Shown in pieces: positions 35,149 through 44,874 of a stretch of DNA of 64,000 nucleotides (its first letter is position 1; the number at the start of each line of letters is the position of its first letter). The DNA lies in assembly GCA_023393125.1 (NCBI GenBank), contig JAEWMQ010000095.1, positions 124,001-188,000 of the forward strand. The letters are read 5' to 3'. This stretch comes from Bacillota bacterium (GTDB lineage Bacteria; Bacillota; Clostridia; Lachnospirales; Cellulosilyticaceae). A program made the translations under genes and the position numbers. The notes beneath the pieces are model-generated. The model was not told where the DNA came from. It saw only the letters and a program-made list of their open reading frames with translations, and did not search any database.

Positions 35149-35907
35149 ATGAAGCACAGTAAATTATTTAAGGTAGGAAGTTTAATAGCTGTAAGTGTAT
35201 TAACAATGGGATTATTAGCAGGTTGTGGTAGTTCAAAAGATAGTAATGTACTTGTAATGGGAACTAATGCAGAATTTGAGCCTTTTGAATATTATGAAGG
35301 AACAGAGATTGTTGGTTTTGACGTAGAGGTTGCCAAAGCTATTGCAGAGAAAATGGGAAAAGAATTAAAAATGGAAGATATGGCATTTGACTCATTATTA
35401 TTAGCATTAGGAAGTAGTAAAGTTGATTTTGTTATAGCTGGTTTAACAGTAGATGATGAACGTAAACAACAAGCTGATTTTACTCAAACTTATTTTAAAT
35501 CAAAACAAGTTATTATTGTAAAAGCGGATAATACAGAAATAAATACAGTAGATGATCTTGTAGGTAAAAAAGTAGGCGTACAATTAGGGACAACTGGAGA
35601 TATAGCTTCTAGTGCTGTAGAGGGTGTAGAAGTCATTCGTCTTGATAAAGGTACTCAAGCAATAACAGACCTTCAAAATGGGAAAGTAGATGCAGTCGTT
35701 ATCGATGAAGAACCAGCTAAGAAAATGATAGCAGGTAAAGATGACCTTAAAATTGTAGAAGCACCATTTGTTGAAGAAGAATATGCAATTGCTGTTAAAA
35801 AAGGTGATCAAGCATTAGTAGATGAAATCAATAAAGCATTAGATGAACTTAAATCAAGCGGTGAATATGACACTATTTACGCAAAATATTTTGGTAAAGC
35901 AGAATAG
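35149..35907 (+). CDS. Amino-acid ABC transporter substrate-binding lipoprotein
   Basis: A 252-residue family 3 solute-binding protein. The lipobox LLAGC anchors it to the outer face of the membrane. The polar amino-acid family signature GFDVEVAKAIAEKMG is seen, with MAFDSLLLALGSSKVDFVIAGL and ERKQQADFTQTYF. It delivers ligand to the permease and ATPase encoded downstream. The exact amino acid (arginine, lysine, cystine or glutamine class) cannot be decided from sequence alone. A terminator hairpin separates it from the permease gene, which would give more binding protein than permease. Confidence 0.92.
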   Translation: MKHSKLFKVGSLIAVSVLTMGLLAGCGSSKDSNVLVMGTNAEFEPFEYYEGTEIVGFDVEVAKAIAEKMGKELKMEDMAFDSLLLALGSSKVDFVIAGLTVDDERKQQADFTQTYFKSKQVIIVKADNTEINTVDDLVGKKVGVQLGTTGDIASSAVEGVEVIRLDKGTQAITDLQNGKVDAVVIDEEPAKKMIAGKDDLKIVEAPFVEEEYAIAVKKGDQALVDEINKALDELKSSGEYDTIYAKYFGKAE

Positions 35908-35934
35908 GTTTATAGTGGCGAAGCTTTAGAGATA

Positions 35935-35968
35935 AAGGGACTGTTCCGAATAAGAACTGTCCCTTTTA
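35935..35968 (+). terminator. Terminator/attenuator between binding protein and permease
   Basis: AAAGGGAC-T-GTTC pairs with GAAC-T-GTCCCTTT, followed by TATAAT-rich sequence. It probably lowers read-through into the permease gene. Confidence 0.8.
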
Positions 35969-36063
35969 TAATATAAAAATATTTTCTAAATTATTAGACT
36001 TAGTAATGAACAAATGTTATATTATAATATAGACAACATAATAATGAAAGTTGAGGTATAAGG

Positions 36064-36804
36064 ATGGAAAACTTCTTTATTAGCATATTTGGTCAACAAA
36101 CTGTGTCGTTTTATCAGACCTTTTTTCAAGAAAAATATTATGAATTCATATGGCAAGGGTTGCAATGGACTCTTGGATTAACTGCTATTGCACTCATTTT
36201 AGGGCTTTTAATAGGTATTTTTGTTGCACTTACTCAAATTTGTGTGTTACCTAAAAAAGTTGGTTTTTTAAGAACTTTATTGTATTACGTCGTAAAACTT
36301 TTAAAATGGATTACACGTGCTTACATTTACATAATTAGGGGAACTCCATCAGTACTTCAAATTGTACTTATGTGGAATGTAATATTTGCTACTTCAAGTA
36401 TTGATCGTATTTGGGTAGGCGGTATAGCTTTTGGTATTAATAGCGGTGCTTATATGGCAGAACTTATTAGAGCAGGGATACAAGGAATTGATAAAGGCCA
36501 AATGGAGGCTGGACGTTCACTTGGTTTAGGATATGGTCAGACGATGAGACACATTATTTTCCCACAAGCTTTTATTCAAATGCTTCCAGCTTTTGTAAGT
36601 GAATTTATTATTTTGATTAAAGAAACAGCTATTATTGGATTTATTGGTGGGTTAGATTTAATGAAAGCTCAAAATATTATTACAAGCCGTACCTTAAATG
36701 CTTTACAACCATTGTTAATTGTTGGTTTATGCTATTTTGTTATTACGAGCTTACTAACAGTATTTATGAGGCAAATTGAGAAAAAGGTTAATGTGAGCAG
36801 ATAA
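36064..36804 (+). CDS. Amino-acid ABC transporter permease (HisM/GlnP type)
   Basis: A 246-residue inner-membrane permease with about five helices. The family EAA loop is present (EAGRSLGLGYGQTMRHIIFPQA), as are the GTPSVLQIVL motif and FGINSGAYMAELIRAGI. It pairs with the ATPase encoded 12 bases downstream and the binding protein upstream. A TATAAT at 36023-36028 may be an extra promoter. Confidence 0.93.
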   Translation: MENFFISIFGQQTVSFYQTFFQEKYYEFIWQGLQWTLGLTAIALILGLLIGIFVALTQICVLPKKVGFLRTLLYYVVKLLKWITRAYIYIIRGTPSVLQIVLMWNVIFATSSIDRIWVGGIAFGINSGAYMAELIRAGIQGIDKGQMEAGRSLGLGYGQTMRHIIFPQAFIQMLPAFVSEFIILIKETAIIGFIGGLDLMKAQNIITSRTLNALQPLLIVGLCYFVITSLLTVFMRQIEKKVNVSR

Positions 36805-36816
36805 GGAGGGCTGAAA

Positions 36817-37539
36817 ATGATTAAGGTAGTAGATTTACATAAGAGTTTTGGTAATTTAAAAGTATTACAAGGCATCAATGATTATATCAATAAAGGTGAA
36901 GTAGTCGTTATCATTGGACCATCTGGTTCAGGAAAATCTACTTATTTAAGATGTATCAACCAAATGGAAGAGGTTACAAGCGGGCAGATTTTTGTAAATG
37001 AAGCAGATATTACAGATCCTAAGGTAGATATCAATGAAGTACGTCAGAAGGTAGGTATGGTATTTCAACATTTTAACCTTTTCCCACATATGACTGTGCT
37101 TGATAATATTACACTAGCACCTATGAAGATTAAAAAGATGAATAAGGAAGAAGCAGAGAAATTAGCGTATAGCCTCCTAGAAAAAGTAGGGCTAAGAGAA
37201 AAAGCTAATGAATATCCTAGTAAATTATCTGGTGGACAAAAACAAAGAATTGCTATTGCAAGAGCTTTAGCTATGAAACCAGAAGTGATGCTTTTCGATG
37301 AACCAACCTCTGCATTAGATCCAGAGATGGTTAATGAAGTATTAGATGTTATTAAAGAACTGGCTGATGAAGGTATGACCATGATGATTGTTACTCATGA
37401 AATGGGCTTTGCAAAAGAAGTAGGTACAAGACTTTTATTCATGGACCAAGGTAAGATTATCGAAGAAGGTGTGCCAAAGGATATATTTGAGGCACCAAAA
37501 GAAGAAAGAACAAAACTTTTCTTAAGTAAAGTTTTATAA
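36817..37539 (+). CDS. Amino-acid ABC transporter ATPase (GlnQ/HisP type)
   Basis: A 240-residue ATPase of the polar amino-acid uptake class. Walker A GPSGSGKST (about 32-40), Q-loop FQHFNLFPHMTVLDNI, signature LSGGQKQRIAIARALAM, Walker B VMLFDEPTSALDPEMV and H-loop VTHEMGFAKEV are complete. It is the last gene of the three-gene transporter set. Confidence 0.95.
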   Translation: MIKVVDLHKSFGNLKVLQGINDYINKGEVVVIIGPSGSGKSTYLRCINQMEEVTSGQIFVNEADITDPKVDINEVRQKVGMVFQHFNLFPHMTVLDNITLAPMKIKKMNKEEAEKLAYSLLEKVGLREKANEYPSKLSGGQKQRIAIARALAMKPEVMLFDEPTSALDPEMVNEVLDVIKELADEGMTMMIVTHEMGFAKEVGTRLLFMDQGKIIEEGVPKDIFEAPKEERTKLFLSKVL

Positions 37540-37643
37540 TAAAATAAGTATATAGATAAGGCTGTTACTAAATCATTTCCAAATACAAGTATAGTTTAGG
37601 TATTCATTTATAATAGACTATATTTAAGGAGGATGGAATTTTA

Positions 37644-37739
37644 GTGATAGCTTTTTTATTTGTATCGGCCCGAAAGAATGATGAAGATAGGGTGTATAAT
37701 AATAAGTGTTATGAAGAAACTAAAAATGAAAAAGAATAA
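37644..37739 (+). CDS. Possible small protein of 31 residues
   Basis: The GTG at 37644 follows a perfect AAGGAGG (11 bases away) and encodes MIAFLFVSARKNDED plus 16 polar residues. No family is recognised. It could be a real micro-protein or a remnant; the site quality is the only support. Confidence 0.3.
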   Translation: MIAFLFVSARKNDEDRVYNNKCYEETKNEKE

Positions 37740-37786
37740 TGGGTTTAAATATATGATTGAATATGAAAGGTAAGGAGGAGGCTAAT

Positions 37787-39259
37787 ATGGAAGGACAATT
37801 TTTAGAAACAAACCGTAAAATATTAGAAAATACGTATATAACTTTACCAGAGTTATTTTTTACAAAACAGTCACCAAGCAAGGTGCCATCACCTAAGCTT
37901 GTTATGTGGAATGAGGCACTAGCAGAAGAGCTAGGTCTAGATATAGCTTTTTTAAAAAGTGAGGAAGGGGTGGAAGTTCTAGCAGGTAACAAAGTTTTAC
38001 AAGGAACAACACCAATTGCACAGGCTTATGCAGGTCATCAATTTGGATATTTTACAATGCTAGGAGATGGGAGGGCCATCCTTTTAGGAGAATATCTAAC
38101 AAAGGAAGAAGAACGATTTGATATTCAGTTAAAAGGATCAGGTAGAACAGCGTACTCAAGAAGAGGGGATGGAAAGGCTACACTTGGGCCTATGCTAAGA
38201 GAATATATCATTAGTGAAGGGATGAAGGGCTTAGGTATTCCTACTACAAGAAGCTTAGCAGTATTAACTACTGGTGAAGATGTGGCTCGTGAGTCTTATC
38301 TACCTGGTGCAGTCTTAGTGAGAGTAGCAAAGAGCCATATAAGAGTAGGAACCTTTCAGTATGCAAGTCAGTTTGGATCGAAAGATGACCTTAAGGCTTT
38401 AGCAGATTATACTTTAAGAAGACATTACGATGAAGGCTGCTCAAAAGAATTTCCATATGTTTATTTACTTCAAGAGGTAATTAAAAACCAAGCGGCATTA
38501 ATTGCAAAATGGCAGCTAGTTGGATTTATTCATGGAGTAATGAATACTGATAATATGACAATTAGTGGTGAAACCATCGACTATGGGCCATGTGCCTTTA
38601 TGGATCGCTATAATCCTAGTACAGTATTTAGCTCAATAGATACTCAGGGAAGATATGCCTATGGAAATCAACCTAAAATAGCAGTTTGGAATTTATCCAG
38701 ATTTGCAGAGGCACTGATTCCTATACTCCACGAAGATAGAGAAGAAGCCATTAAACTGGCGCAAAGAGAAGTAAATAGGTTTGGAGATTTATATCAGTCA
38801 TTTTGGCATGAGGGCATGAGAAAGAAACTAGGTCTATTTAATGAAAATGATATGGATAAGCATCTCATAGAAGCGCTTTTAGGCTTAATGCAAAAATATG
38901 AAGCTGATTATACCAATACATTTAGGGAGCTTACTAGAGATAAGTTATCACCATCTAAACTATCATCCTCTCAAGAATTTGAGAAGTGGCATAAGCTATG
39001 GCAACAAAGGCGTGAGGCTCAGAAGGAATCTATGGAGGAATCAAAGGCTTTAATGGAGCAAAATAATCCTGTAATCATACCTAGAAATAATAGGGTAGAA
39101 GAGGCCATAGAACATGCAGTAAATTATAATGATTACAGTATAATGAAGACTTTAATAGAAAAGCTTCAGAATCCTTATGATTATAAGGGCTTAAATGAGG
39201 AAGATACATCAGTACCTGATACATTTAGTTGTGGCTATAAAACTTATTGTGGAACCTAA
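37787..39259 (+). CDS. selO: SelO/YdiU family protein adenylyltransferase
   Basis: A 490-residue pseudokinase-fold enzyme that AMPylates Ser/Thr/Tyr of target proteins, with ATP bound in flipped orientation, linked in other bacteria to redox stress. Motifs are AYAGHQFGYF, LGDGRAILLGE, LKGSGRTAYSRRGDGKATLGPMLREY, the catalytic region HGVMNTDNM and IDYGPCAFMD. The C-terminus ends in Cys-Gly-Thr; this Cys is the position of selenocysteine in eukaryotic SelO. The ATG at 37787 is chosen for its AAGGAGG site. The end overlaps no domain of the next gene, which starts shortly after. Confidence 0.94.
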   Translation: MEGQFLETNRKILENTYITLPELFFTKQSPSKVPSPKLVMWNEALAEELGLDIAFLKSEEGVEVLAGNKVLQGTTPIAQAYAGHQFGYFTMLGDGRAILLGEYLTKEEERFDIQLKGSGRTAYSRRGDGKATLGPMLREYIISEGMKGLGIPTTRSLAVLTTGEDVARESYLPGAVLVRVAKSHIRVGTFQYASQFGSKDDLKALADYTLRRHYDEGCSKEFPYVYLLQEVIKNQAALIAKWQLVGFIHGVMNTDNMTISGETIDYGPCAFMDRYNPSTVFSSIDTQGRYAYGNQPKIAVWNLSRFAEALIPILHEDREEAIKLAQREVNRFGDLYQSFWHEGMRKKLGLFNENDMDKHLIEALLGLMQKYEADYTNTFRELTRDKLSPSKLSSSQEFEKWHKLWQQRREAQKESMEESKALMEQNNPVIIPRNNRVEEAIEHAVNYNDYSIMKTLIEKLQNPYDYKGLNEEDTSVPDTFSCGYKTYCGT

Positions 39260-39285
39260 TGGATGGATTAAAGATGATGGGGGAT

Positions 39286-39981
39286 ATGATGAAAGAAAAA
39301 AATCAGCGAAAGATTTTTATAGTAGAAGACGATGAAGGAATTAAAGAGGAGCTACAGACCTTTTTAAGCCGTTATGGTTATGAGGTAGTAAGTGTTATTA
39401 AATTTGAGCAGGTGTTACAAGAAATAGAGGAAGCACAACCTGATTTAGTATTACTAGATATTAATTTACCTGTATTTGATGGTTACTATTTATGCAGGGA
39501 GCTGAGAAAGAAAAGTGACCTACCCATCATGATGGTAACCAGTAAAAATAGTGATATGGACGAATTAATGAGTATGAATTTAGGGGCCGATGATTTTATT
39601 ACTAAGCCTTATAATACAGATATTTTACTAGCTAGAATAGAGGCCATTCTAAAGAGAACCTATGGAAATAGTCAACAGAGTAAAGGACATATATTGCAAT
39701 ATAAAGGACTAGAGCTTCATTTAGCTAGTGGGCATATGACTACGCCTTTAGGAAGTAGGGAACTTACTAAAAATGAATTGAAAATATTAGCTTATCTTAT
39801 GCAGAATCAAGGAACAATTGTTTCAAGAGAAACTTTAATGGAAGTATTATGGGAGTCAGATATTTTTATTGATGATAATACTTTATCTGTAAATATGACA
39901 AGACTAAGAAAGAAACTAGAAGAGTTAGGTATGATGAATATAATAGAGACTAGAAGAGGATTAGGCTATATTATGAGTTAA
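39286..39981 (+). CDS. OmpR/BceR-type response regulator
   Basis: A two-component regulator of about 231 residues. The receiver domain (about 7-120) has the acidic pair DD, phospho-acceptor Asp in LVLLDINLP and Lys in FITKPY. The winged-helix output domain (about 135-230) shows LTKNELKILAYLMQN and VNMTRLRKKLEE. The start at 39286 lies after GATGGGGG. It precedes a short intramembrane-type histidine kinase and a BceAB-type transporter, an arrangement that detects and resists bacitracin-like peptides. Confidence 0.92.
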   Translation: MMKEKNQRKIFIVEDDEGIKEELQTFLSRYGYEVVSVIKFEQVLQEIEEAQPDLVLLDINLPVFDGYYLCRELRKKSDLPIMMVTSKNSDMDELMSMNLGADDFITKPYNTDILLARIEAILKRTYGNSQQSKGHILQYKGLELHLASGHMTTPLGSRELTKNELKILAYLMQNQGTIVSRETLMEVLWESDIFIDDNTLSVNMTRLRKKLEELGMMNIIETRRGLGYIMS

Positions 39982-40075
39982 AGTAAACTAACTTAAAATG
40001 AATTTATAAGTTAATGTGATGCTCGGGAAAAACATTAATGAGGGAAAGTATCCTAAGTTGTGCCAGGAGATAACA

Positions 40076-41083
40076 ATGAATTTAAAAATGTATTTAAAGG
40101 AAAAAGGGAGCTTCTTAAGTATTAATATCTTACTTTTTATAGGCTTTAGTTTATTACTTTTCGCTTTAAATGTACCAATTGGTAATTTCATAATCATAGG
40201 GAGTGTTTGGTTTTTTCCACTAGGAAGTTATATGCTTTTAGAATACTTAAGGCTAAGAAAGTTTTTTAATGAAGCTTATCAGACAATAGAAGCTCTAGAA
40301 CAAAAGTATTTGCTTTGTGAGGTTATAGAAAAACCAGAGTTTTTAGAGGGGCAGCTTATCTATGAATTACTTAATGAAGCTAATAAGAACATGCATGAAG
40401 CAGTAAATAAGGAGCATCAAATACAAGTTGATTATAGGGAATATATAGAGGCGTGGGTACATGAAATTAAAACTCCAATGGCTTCTATGGGACTTATAAT
40501 GAGAAATGAAGATACCCCTACCATGAGAAAGTTAGCCTATGAGATAAGAAGAGTAGAAAACTATGTAGAACAGGTTTTGTATTATGCTAGAAGTAGTAAT
40601 GCAAGCAAAGACTATCTTATTAAATCTTTTAAGTTAAAAGAATGTGTAGTGGAAGTAGTGAAAAACTATCGCTCTGATTTTATCAAAAAGAAAATACAGC
40701 TTATCTTAGGAGAACTAGAAGAAGAAGTGTATAGCGATAAAAAATGGGTAAGCTTTATCCTAGGACAGATATTAGGTAATGCCATTAAATATAGCAAAGA
40801 AGAAGAAGCTAGGATAGAAATAACAAGTAGAGTAGAAAAGAACTGTATTCAATTAACTTTAGCAGATAATGGTGTAGGAATTAATGAGAAAGATAAGAGC
40901 AGAGTATTTGACAAAGGCTTTACAGGAGAAAATGGCAGGATTTTTGGAAAATCTACAGGCATTGGATTATATATTAGTCGAAATCTTTGTGAACAATTAG
41001 GTTTGGGTATTAGTTTAAAATCGGAAAAGGGGAAGGGCACACAAGTAACACTTACCTTTCCTCTTGATGAGGAGCTAGTTTAA
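40076..41083 (+). CDS. BceS-type sensor histidine kinase
   Basis: A kinase of about 335 residues. Two membrane helices near the N-terminus (about 13-32 and 36-55) are separated by almost no extracellular loop, typical of intramembrane-sensing kinases that rely on a BceAB transporter for input. The phospho-acceptor His is in WVHEIKTPMASM, and the ATPase N, G1 and G2 boxes are LGNAIKYSK, ADNGVGI and STGIGLYISRNLC. CAGGAGA precedes the ATG at 40076; the GTG at 40016 is less likely. A strong terminator follows. Confidence 0.92.
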   Translation: MNLKMYLKEKGSFLSINILLFIGFSLLLFALNVPIGNFIIIGSVWFFPLGSYMLLEYLRLRKFFNEAYQTIEALEQKYLLCEVIEKPEFLEGQLIYELLNEANKNMHEAVNKEHQIQVDYREYIEAWVHEIKTPMASMGLIMRNEDTPTMRKLAYEIRRVENYVEQVLYYARSSNASKDYLIKSFKLKECVVEVVKNYRSDFIKKKIQLILGELEEEVYSDKKWVSFILGQILGNAIKYSKEEEARIEITSRVEKNCIQLTLADNGVGINEKDKSRVFDKGFTGENGRIFGKSTGIGLYISRNLCEQLGLGISLKSEKGKGTQVTLTFPLDEELV

Positions 41084-41088
41084 TAACA

Positions 41089-41138
41089 GAAGGGCTATTC
41101 CCCATAGTACTGATTCTATGGGAAATAGCCCTTTATTA
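41089..41138 (+). terminator. Terminator after the kinase gene
   Basis: AAGGGCTATT-CCCATAG pairs with CTATGGG-AAATAGCCCTT, followed by a T-rich stretch. Confidence 0.92.
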
Positions 41139-41325
41139 TGGTATTAGTACTTAAGGGTAGAATGCTATTAGAAGCGATTAAGCATGTCTTACAAAAATGA
41201 AAGATTAAATCAAATAACATCAATAGGTATTTTAGTTAGCTTCTCTTATACTACATCTAGTAGCCGGTTAGAATAACTGAGAATAAAAGCTAAATGACGC
41301 AATTACTTTTGGGAGGTCATAAGGA

Positions 41326-42093
41326 ATGAAAACTATTTTACAAGTGAAAAATATTGAAAAATTTTATGGAAATAAAGGTAATGTGACTAAAGCTATTGAC
41401 CATATATCCTTTGATGTAGAAGAAGGAGAATTTGTAGGGATTATGGGACCTTCAGGGAGTGGAAAAACCACACTCCTTAACTGTATTTCTACCATAGATA
41501 AAGTAACAACAGGGGAAATTGTAATAGGTGATACAGAGCTTACTAAGTTAAAAGGGAAGAAGTTAGAGAATTTCAGAAGAGATGCCTTAGGATTTATCTT
41601 TCAAGACTTTAATTTAATAGACACGTTAACAGCTTATGAAAATATTGCCTTAGCTTTAACAATCCAAGGTAGAAAACCTAGTGATATTAAGAAGCTTATT
41701 GAAAAAGTAACTACTCAGTTAGGAATAGAGAAAGTACTTCATCAATATCCTTACCAGCTATCAGGGGGGCAGAAGCAAAGAGTAGCTTCAGCAAGGGCCA
41801 TTGTAACAAACCCTACTTTAATTCTAGCAGATGAGCCAACAGGTGCATTAGACTCTAAGTCATCAAGACAACTTTTAGAAGCATTAAATAGCCTTAACAA
41901 GGAGCAAAAAGCCACTATTTTAATGGTAACTCATGATGCCTTTACTGCAAGTTTTGCTCAGCGTATTTTATTTATTAAGGATGGGAAGGTATTTAATGAA
42001 CTCGTAAGGGGTGACGATAGTAGAAAAGCATTCTTTAATCGTATTATGGAAGTGATGACACTTTTAGGAGGTGATCTTCAAGATGTATTTTAA
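41326..42093 (+). CDS. BceA-type antimicrobial peptide ABC transporter ATPase
   Basis: A 255-residue ATPase of the MacB/BceA class. Walker A GPSGSGKTT, Q-loop FQDFNLIDTLTAYENIALAL, signature LSGGQKQRVASARAI, Walker B LILADEPTGALDSKSS. GGGAGG precedes the ATG. The stop overlaps the permease start by 11 bases. With the kinase and regulator upstream it forms the flux-sensing resistance module. Expression is probably driven by a regulator-bound promoter in 41140-41325. Confidence 0.93.
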   Translation: MKTILQVKNIEKFYGNKGNVTKAIDHISFDVEEGEFVGIMGPSGSGKTTLLNCISTIDKVTTGEIVIGDTELTKLKGKKLENFRRDALGFIFQDFNLIDTLTAYENIALALTIQGRKPSDIKKLIEKVTTQLGIEKVLHQYPYQLSGGQKQRVASARAIVTNPTLILADEPTGALDSKSSRQLLEALNSLNKEQKATILMVTHDAFTASFAQRILFIKDGKVFNELVRGDDSRKAFFNRIMEVMTLLGGDLQDVF

Positions 42094-44110
42094 AATGGCT
42101 TATAAGAATGTTAGAAAGAGTCTTAAAGATTATCTTATTTATTTCTTAACTTTAACTTTTACTGTGTGTATTTTCTATAGCTTTAATGCCATGGGCTCTC
42201 AGCAAGTGATGCAGGAGTTAAATGGTGTTAAAAAAGAAAGTGTTCAAGCCTTAAGTATGATGCTATCTATCGTATCTGTTTTTGTTTCCTGCATTTTAGG
42301 TGGTCTTATTATTTATGCCAATAATTTTTTAGTAAAAAAGCGAAAAAAAGAATTAGGTATTTATATGACCTTAGGAATGGGGAAAAATAAAATCTCTAAG
42401 ATTTTATTTTTGGAAACTTTTTTAATAGGGCTTATGGCCTTAGGCTCAGGACTTATTTTAGGTTTAGTCCTTTCACAAGGCTTATCTCTTTTGACAGCTC
42501 GTTTATTTGAAGTAACTATGACTCAGTATCAATTTGTATTATCCATAAGTGCCATATTTAAAAGTATCCTCTATTTTGGCATCATTTTCTGTGTAGTCAT
42601 GTTATTTAATACGTGGAGTATTTCACGTTACGAGCTAATTGAGCTTTTAACAGCTAGTCAAAAAAATGAAGAATTAAAAATTAAAAGTCCAGTGGTAACG
42701 ATTCTTCTATTTATATTAAGTTTAATACTTATTGGTAATGCTTATGTTATAGGGATTAAAGTAGGACTTGATTCCAGGTCACCTGTTTTTTTAGGAGTAC
42801 TTTTATTAGGTGTTTTAGGGACATTCTTATTTTTCTATAGTTTGCTTGGTTTTGTATTAGTACTTCTGATGAAACGTTCTAAGTTTTATTTAAGAGGACT
42901 CAATCCTTTTATCATAAAGCAAATGTATTATAAGGTGAATACTCACTTTGCTTCTATGTCTGTTATATGCCTCATGTTGCTTTTAACAATTGGGATGTTA
43001 TCTACTGGTCTAGGCTTTAAAAATGTTATAGAAAATAGCTTGGTAGGAGGAACACCTTTTGATGCCACAGCAACAGAGTATTTTTATTCAGAAACTGTAG
43101 CAAATGAAGAACCTCATTTTATTAAGGCAATAATGGAGAAGATAGACTTCAAGTTTCAAGAAGGCGAACAAGTGGTTTACTATAAAGAATACGTAGTAGC
43201 CAAGGAGTTAAAAAAAATATTACAACCCTATTCAGTACCTAGAGAAAAAGCTACAGTTGAGCGTCAATATAGTGGAACTGTATTAAGCGCAGTAAAGCTA
43301 TCAGATTATAATGCATTACGTATGCTTCAAGGTAGATTACCGATGAGTTTAGATAGCGATAAAGTATTGGTGCTATCTAATAGAGAAGACTTTGAGGGAA
43401 CCGTGCAGCAGCTTATTGATCAGAGGGCAACCTTTGATATAAGTGGTAAGCAGTATGGAATTCAAAATAAGGAAGTATTAAAAGAGCAGTTTGTTAATGA
43501 AGGATTTAAATCTAATATAATGAGTTTAGTAGTACCAGATGATGCTATTACTAATCAAGAGGTATGTAGCATGCAGATGAGTGTGAGTTATGGCGCTTCT
43601 CAGGGGGCAGAAGAACGTTTTAGTGTATTATTTGATGCCTTACTACGCGGGGAAATACCACAAAGTGAAGATCATTTTATTCTGGGGTATACAAAAGAAG
43701 CATTATATAACTCTCAAATGGGATTAACGAATAGTATATTATTTGTAGGCATTTATATGGGGATTATCTTCTTATTAGCAAGTGCAGCTATGCTTGCACT
43801 GCAACAATTAGCTGAAGCAGGGGAAAGCAAAGAACGTTATAAAGTACTAGCAAAAATAGGAACATCAAAAAAAATAATGTATCAAGCTGTTTTTATTCAA
43901 GTTTTAGCATACTTCATATTACCACTTAGTTTAGCAATAGTTCATGCATTAGTAGGTATTCATATTATCAATGACTTCTTAGTGAGTTTTGGAAGACCTA
44001 ATATTTTAAGAAATGCCTTAATGACTATGGCTATTTTACTTCTTATTTATGGAGGTTATTTCCTAGCGACTTACAGCGGGTATAAAAGTACGATTAAAGG
44101 GAGTAAGTAA
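42083..44110 (+). CDS. BceB-type ABC transporter permease
   Basis: A permease of about 675 residues with around ten membrane helices. FtsX-type segments lie at both ends (KKRKKELGIYMTLGMGKNKI and SKERYKVLAKIGTSKKIMYQ), and a large extracellular domain lies between helices 7 and 8 (about 320-555), which binds peptide-lipid targets in the family. The start at 42083 follows GGAGGTGAT. It removes or releases cell-wall-active peptides and passes the signal to the BceS-like kinase. Confidence 0.93.
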   Translation: MYFKMAYKNVRKSLKDYLIYFLTLTFTVCIFYSFNAMGSQQVMQELNGVKKESVQALSMMLSIVSVFVSCILGGLIIYANNFLVKKRKKELGIYMTLGMGKNKISKILFLETFLIGLMALGSGLILGLVLSQGLSLLTARLFEVTMTQYQFVLSISAIFKSILYFGIIFCVVMLFNTWSISRYELIELLTASQKNEELKIKSPVVTILLFILSLILIGNAYVIGIKVGLDSRSPVFLGVLLLGVLGTFLFFYSLLGFVLVLLMKRSKFYLRGLNPFIIKQMYYKVNTHFASMSVICLMLLLTIGMLSTGLGFKNVIENSLVGGTPFDATATEYFYSETVANEEPHFIKAIMEKIDFKFQEGEQVVYYKEYVVAKELKKILQPYSVPREKATVERQYSGTVLSAVKLSDYNALRMLQGRLPMSLDSDKVLVLSNREDFEGTVQQLIDQRATFDISGKQYGIQNKEVLKEQFVNEGFKSNIMSLVVPDDAITNQEVCSMQMSVSYGASQGAEERFSVLFDALLRGEIPQSEDHFILGYTKEALYNSQMGLTNSILFVGIYMGIIFLLASAAMLALQQLAEAGESKERYKVLAKIGTSKKIMYQAVFIQVLAYFILPLSLAIVHALVGIHIINDFLVSFGRPNILRNALMTMAILLLIYGGYFLATYSGYKSTIKGSK

Positions 44111-44117
44111 TAATTAT

Positions 44118-44156
44118 AAAAGAGCATTGTACAAAAAAAGTATAATGCTCTTTCTA
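44118..44156 (+). terminator. Terminator between convergent bceB and queC
   Basis: AAAGAGCATT-GTAC pairs with GTA-TAATGCTCTTT around an A-rich loop; usable in both directions. Confidence 0.85.
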
Positions 44157-44171
44157 TCATTAAAAAGTTTT

Positions 44172-44855
44172 TTATTCTTGAAGTAAAGGATCTATAAGAC
44201 CATTTAGCCGAAAAGCTTTTTCACGGTCAATGCAAGTGCCACACTTTCTGCATGGCTTAGTAGTACCTTCATAACAGCTCCAAGTGAGGTGATAAGGTAC
44301 ACCAAGGCGTAGGCCCTCACTAACAACATCAGCTTTAGTAAGACCAACGAAAGGGGCTACTACTTGCAGCGCTTTGCCGCTGCCTTCATAGATTGCTGTA
44401 TTCATAGCAGTGTTAAAGACTTCACTGCAATCGGGGTAAGCGTTACCAGCAGCATCATCGCTATGAGCACCATAGTAAATATAGGAACAATTTTTAGCTA
44501 AAGCTATACTTGCAGCTGAAGATAGAAAAAGTCCATTTCTAAAAGGTACATAAGTCGATACTGGTTTACCATTAGTAAGCTCAAGTTGCTCAGCATAAGA
44601 AGTTTGAGGAATCTCCTCTTTAGAATGGTTTAGAAGAGAGCAATCACTATAAGCAAACATTGGTGTTAAATCAAGTTCAATACCTTCTAGCTCATAGTGG
44701 TCTAAAATACTTTTTGCAGCAGCTAATTCTTTGCTATGTTTTTGTCCATAAGTTATGGATAACGCAGTCACATTTTCCTTGCCGAACTTTTCTATAGCAA
44801 GAGCAAGGCAAGTGGTGCTATCGATGCCCCCACTAAATAAAACCATTGCTTTCAT
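44172..44855 (-). CDS. queC: 7-cyano-7-deazaguanine synthase QueC
   Basis: An enzyme of about 227 residues that converts 7-carboxy-7-deazaguanine to preQ0 with ATP and ammonia. The N-type ATP pyrophosphatase P-loop is LFSGGIDSTT, with YGAHSDDAAGNAYPDC and the zinc site WSCYEGTTKPCRKCGTC (four Cys). The ATG at 44855 is preferred; an AGGAAGG lies 11 bases upstream, and the in-frame GTG at 44864 is too close to it. It is the last gene of the queT-queF-queC unit. Confidence 0.95.
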   Translation of the reverse strand: MKAMVLFSGGIDSTTCLALAIEKFGKENVTALSITYGQKHSKELAAAKSILDHYELEGIELDLTPMFAYSDCSLLNHSKEEIPQTSYAEQLELTNGKPVSTYVPFRNGLFLSSAASIALAKNCSYIYYGAHSDDAAGNAYPDCSEVFNTAMNTAIYEGSGKALQVVAPFVGLTKADVVSEGLRLGVPYHLTWSCYEGTTKPCRKCGTCIDREKAFRLNGLIDPLLQE

Positions 44856-44874
44856 ACAGTGCACATCCTTCCTA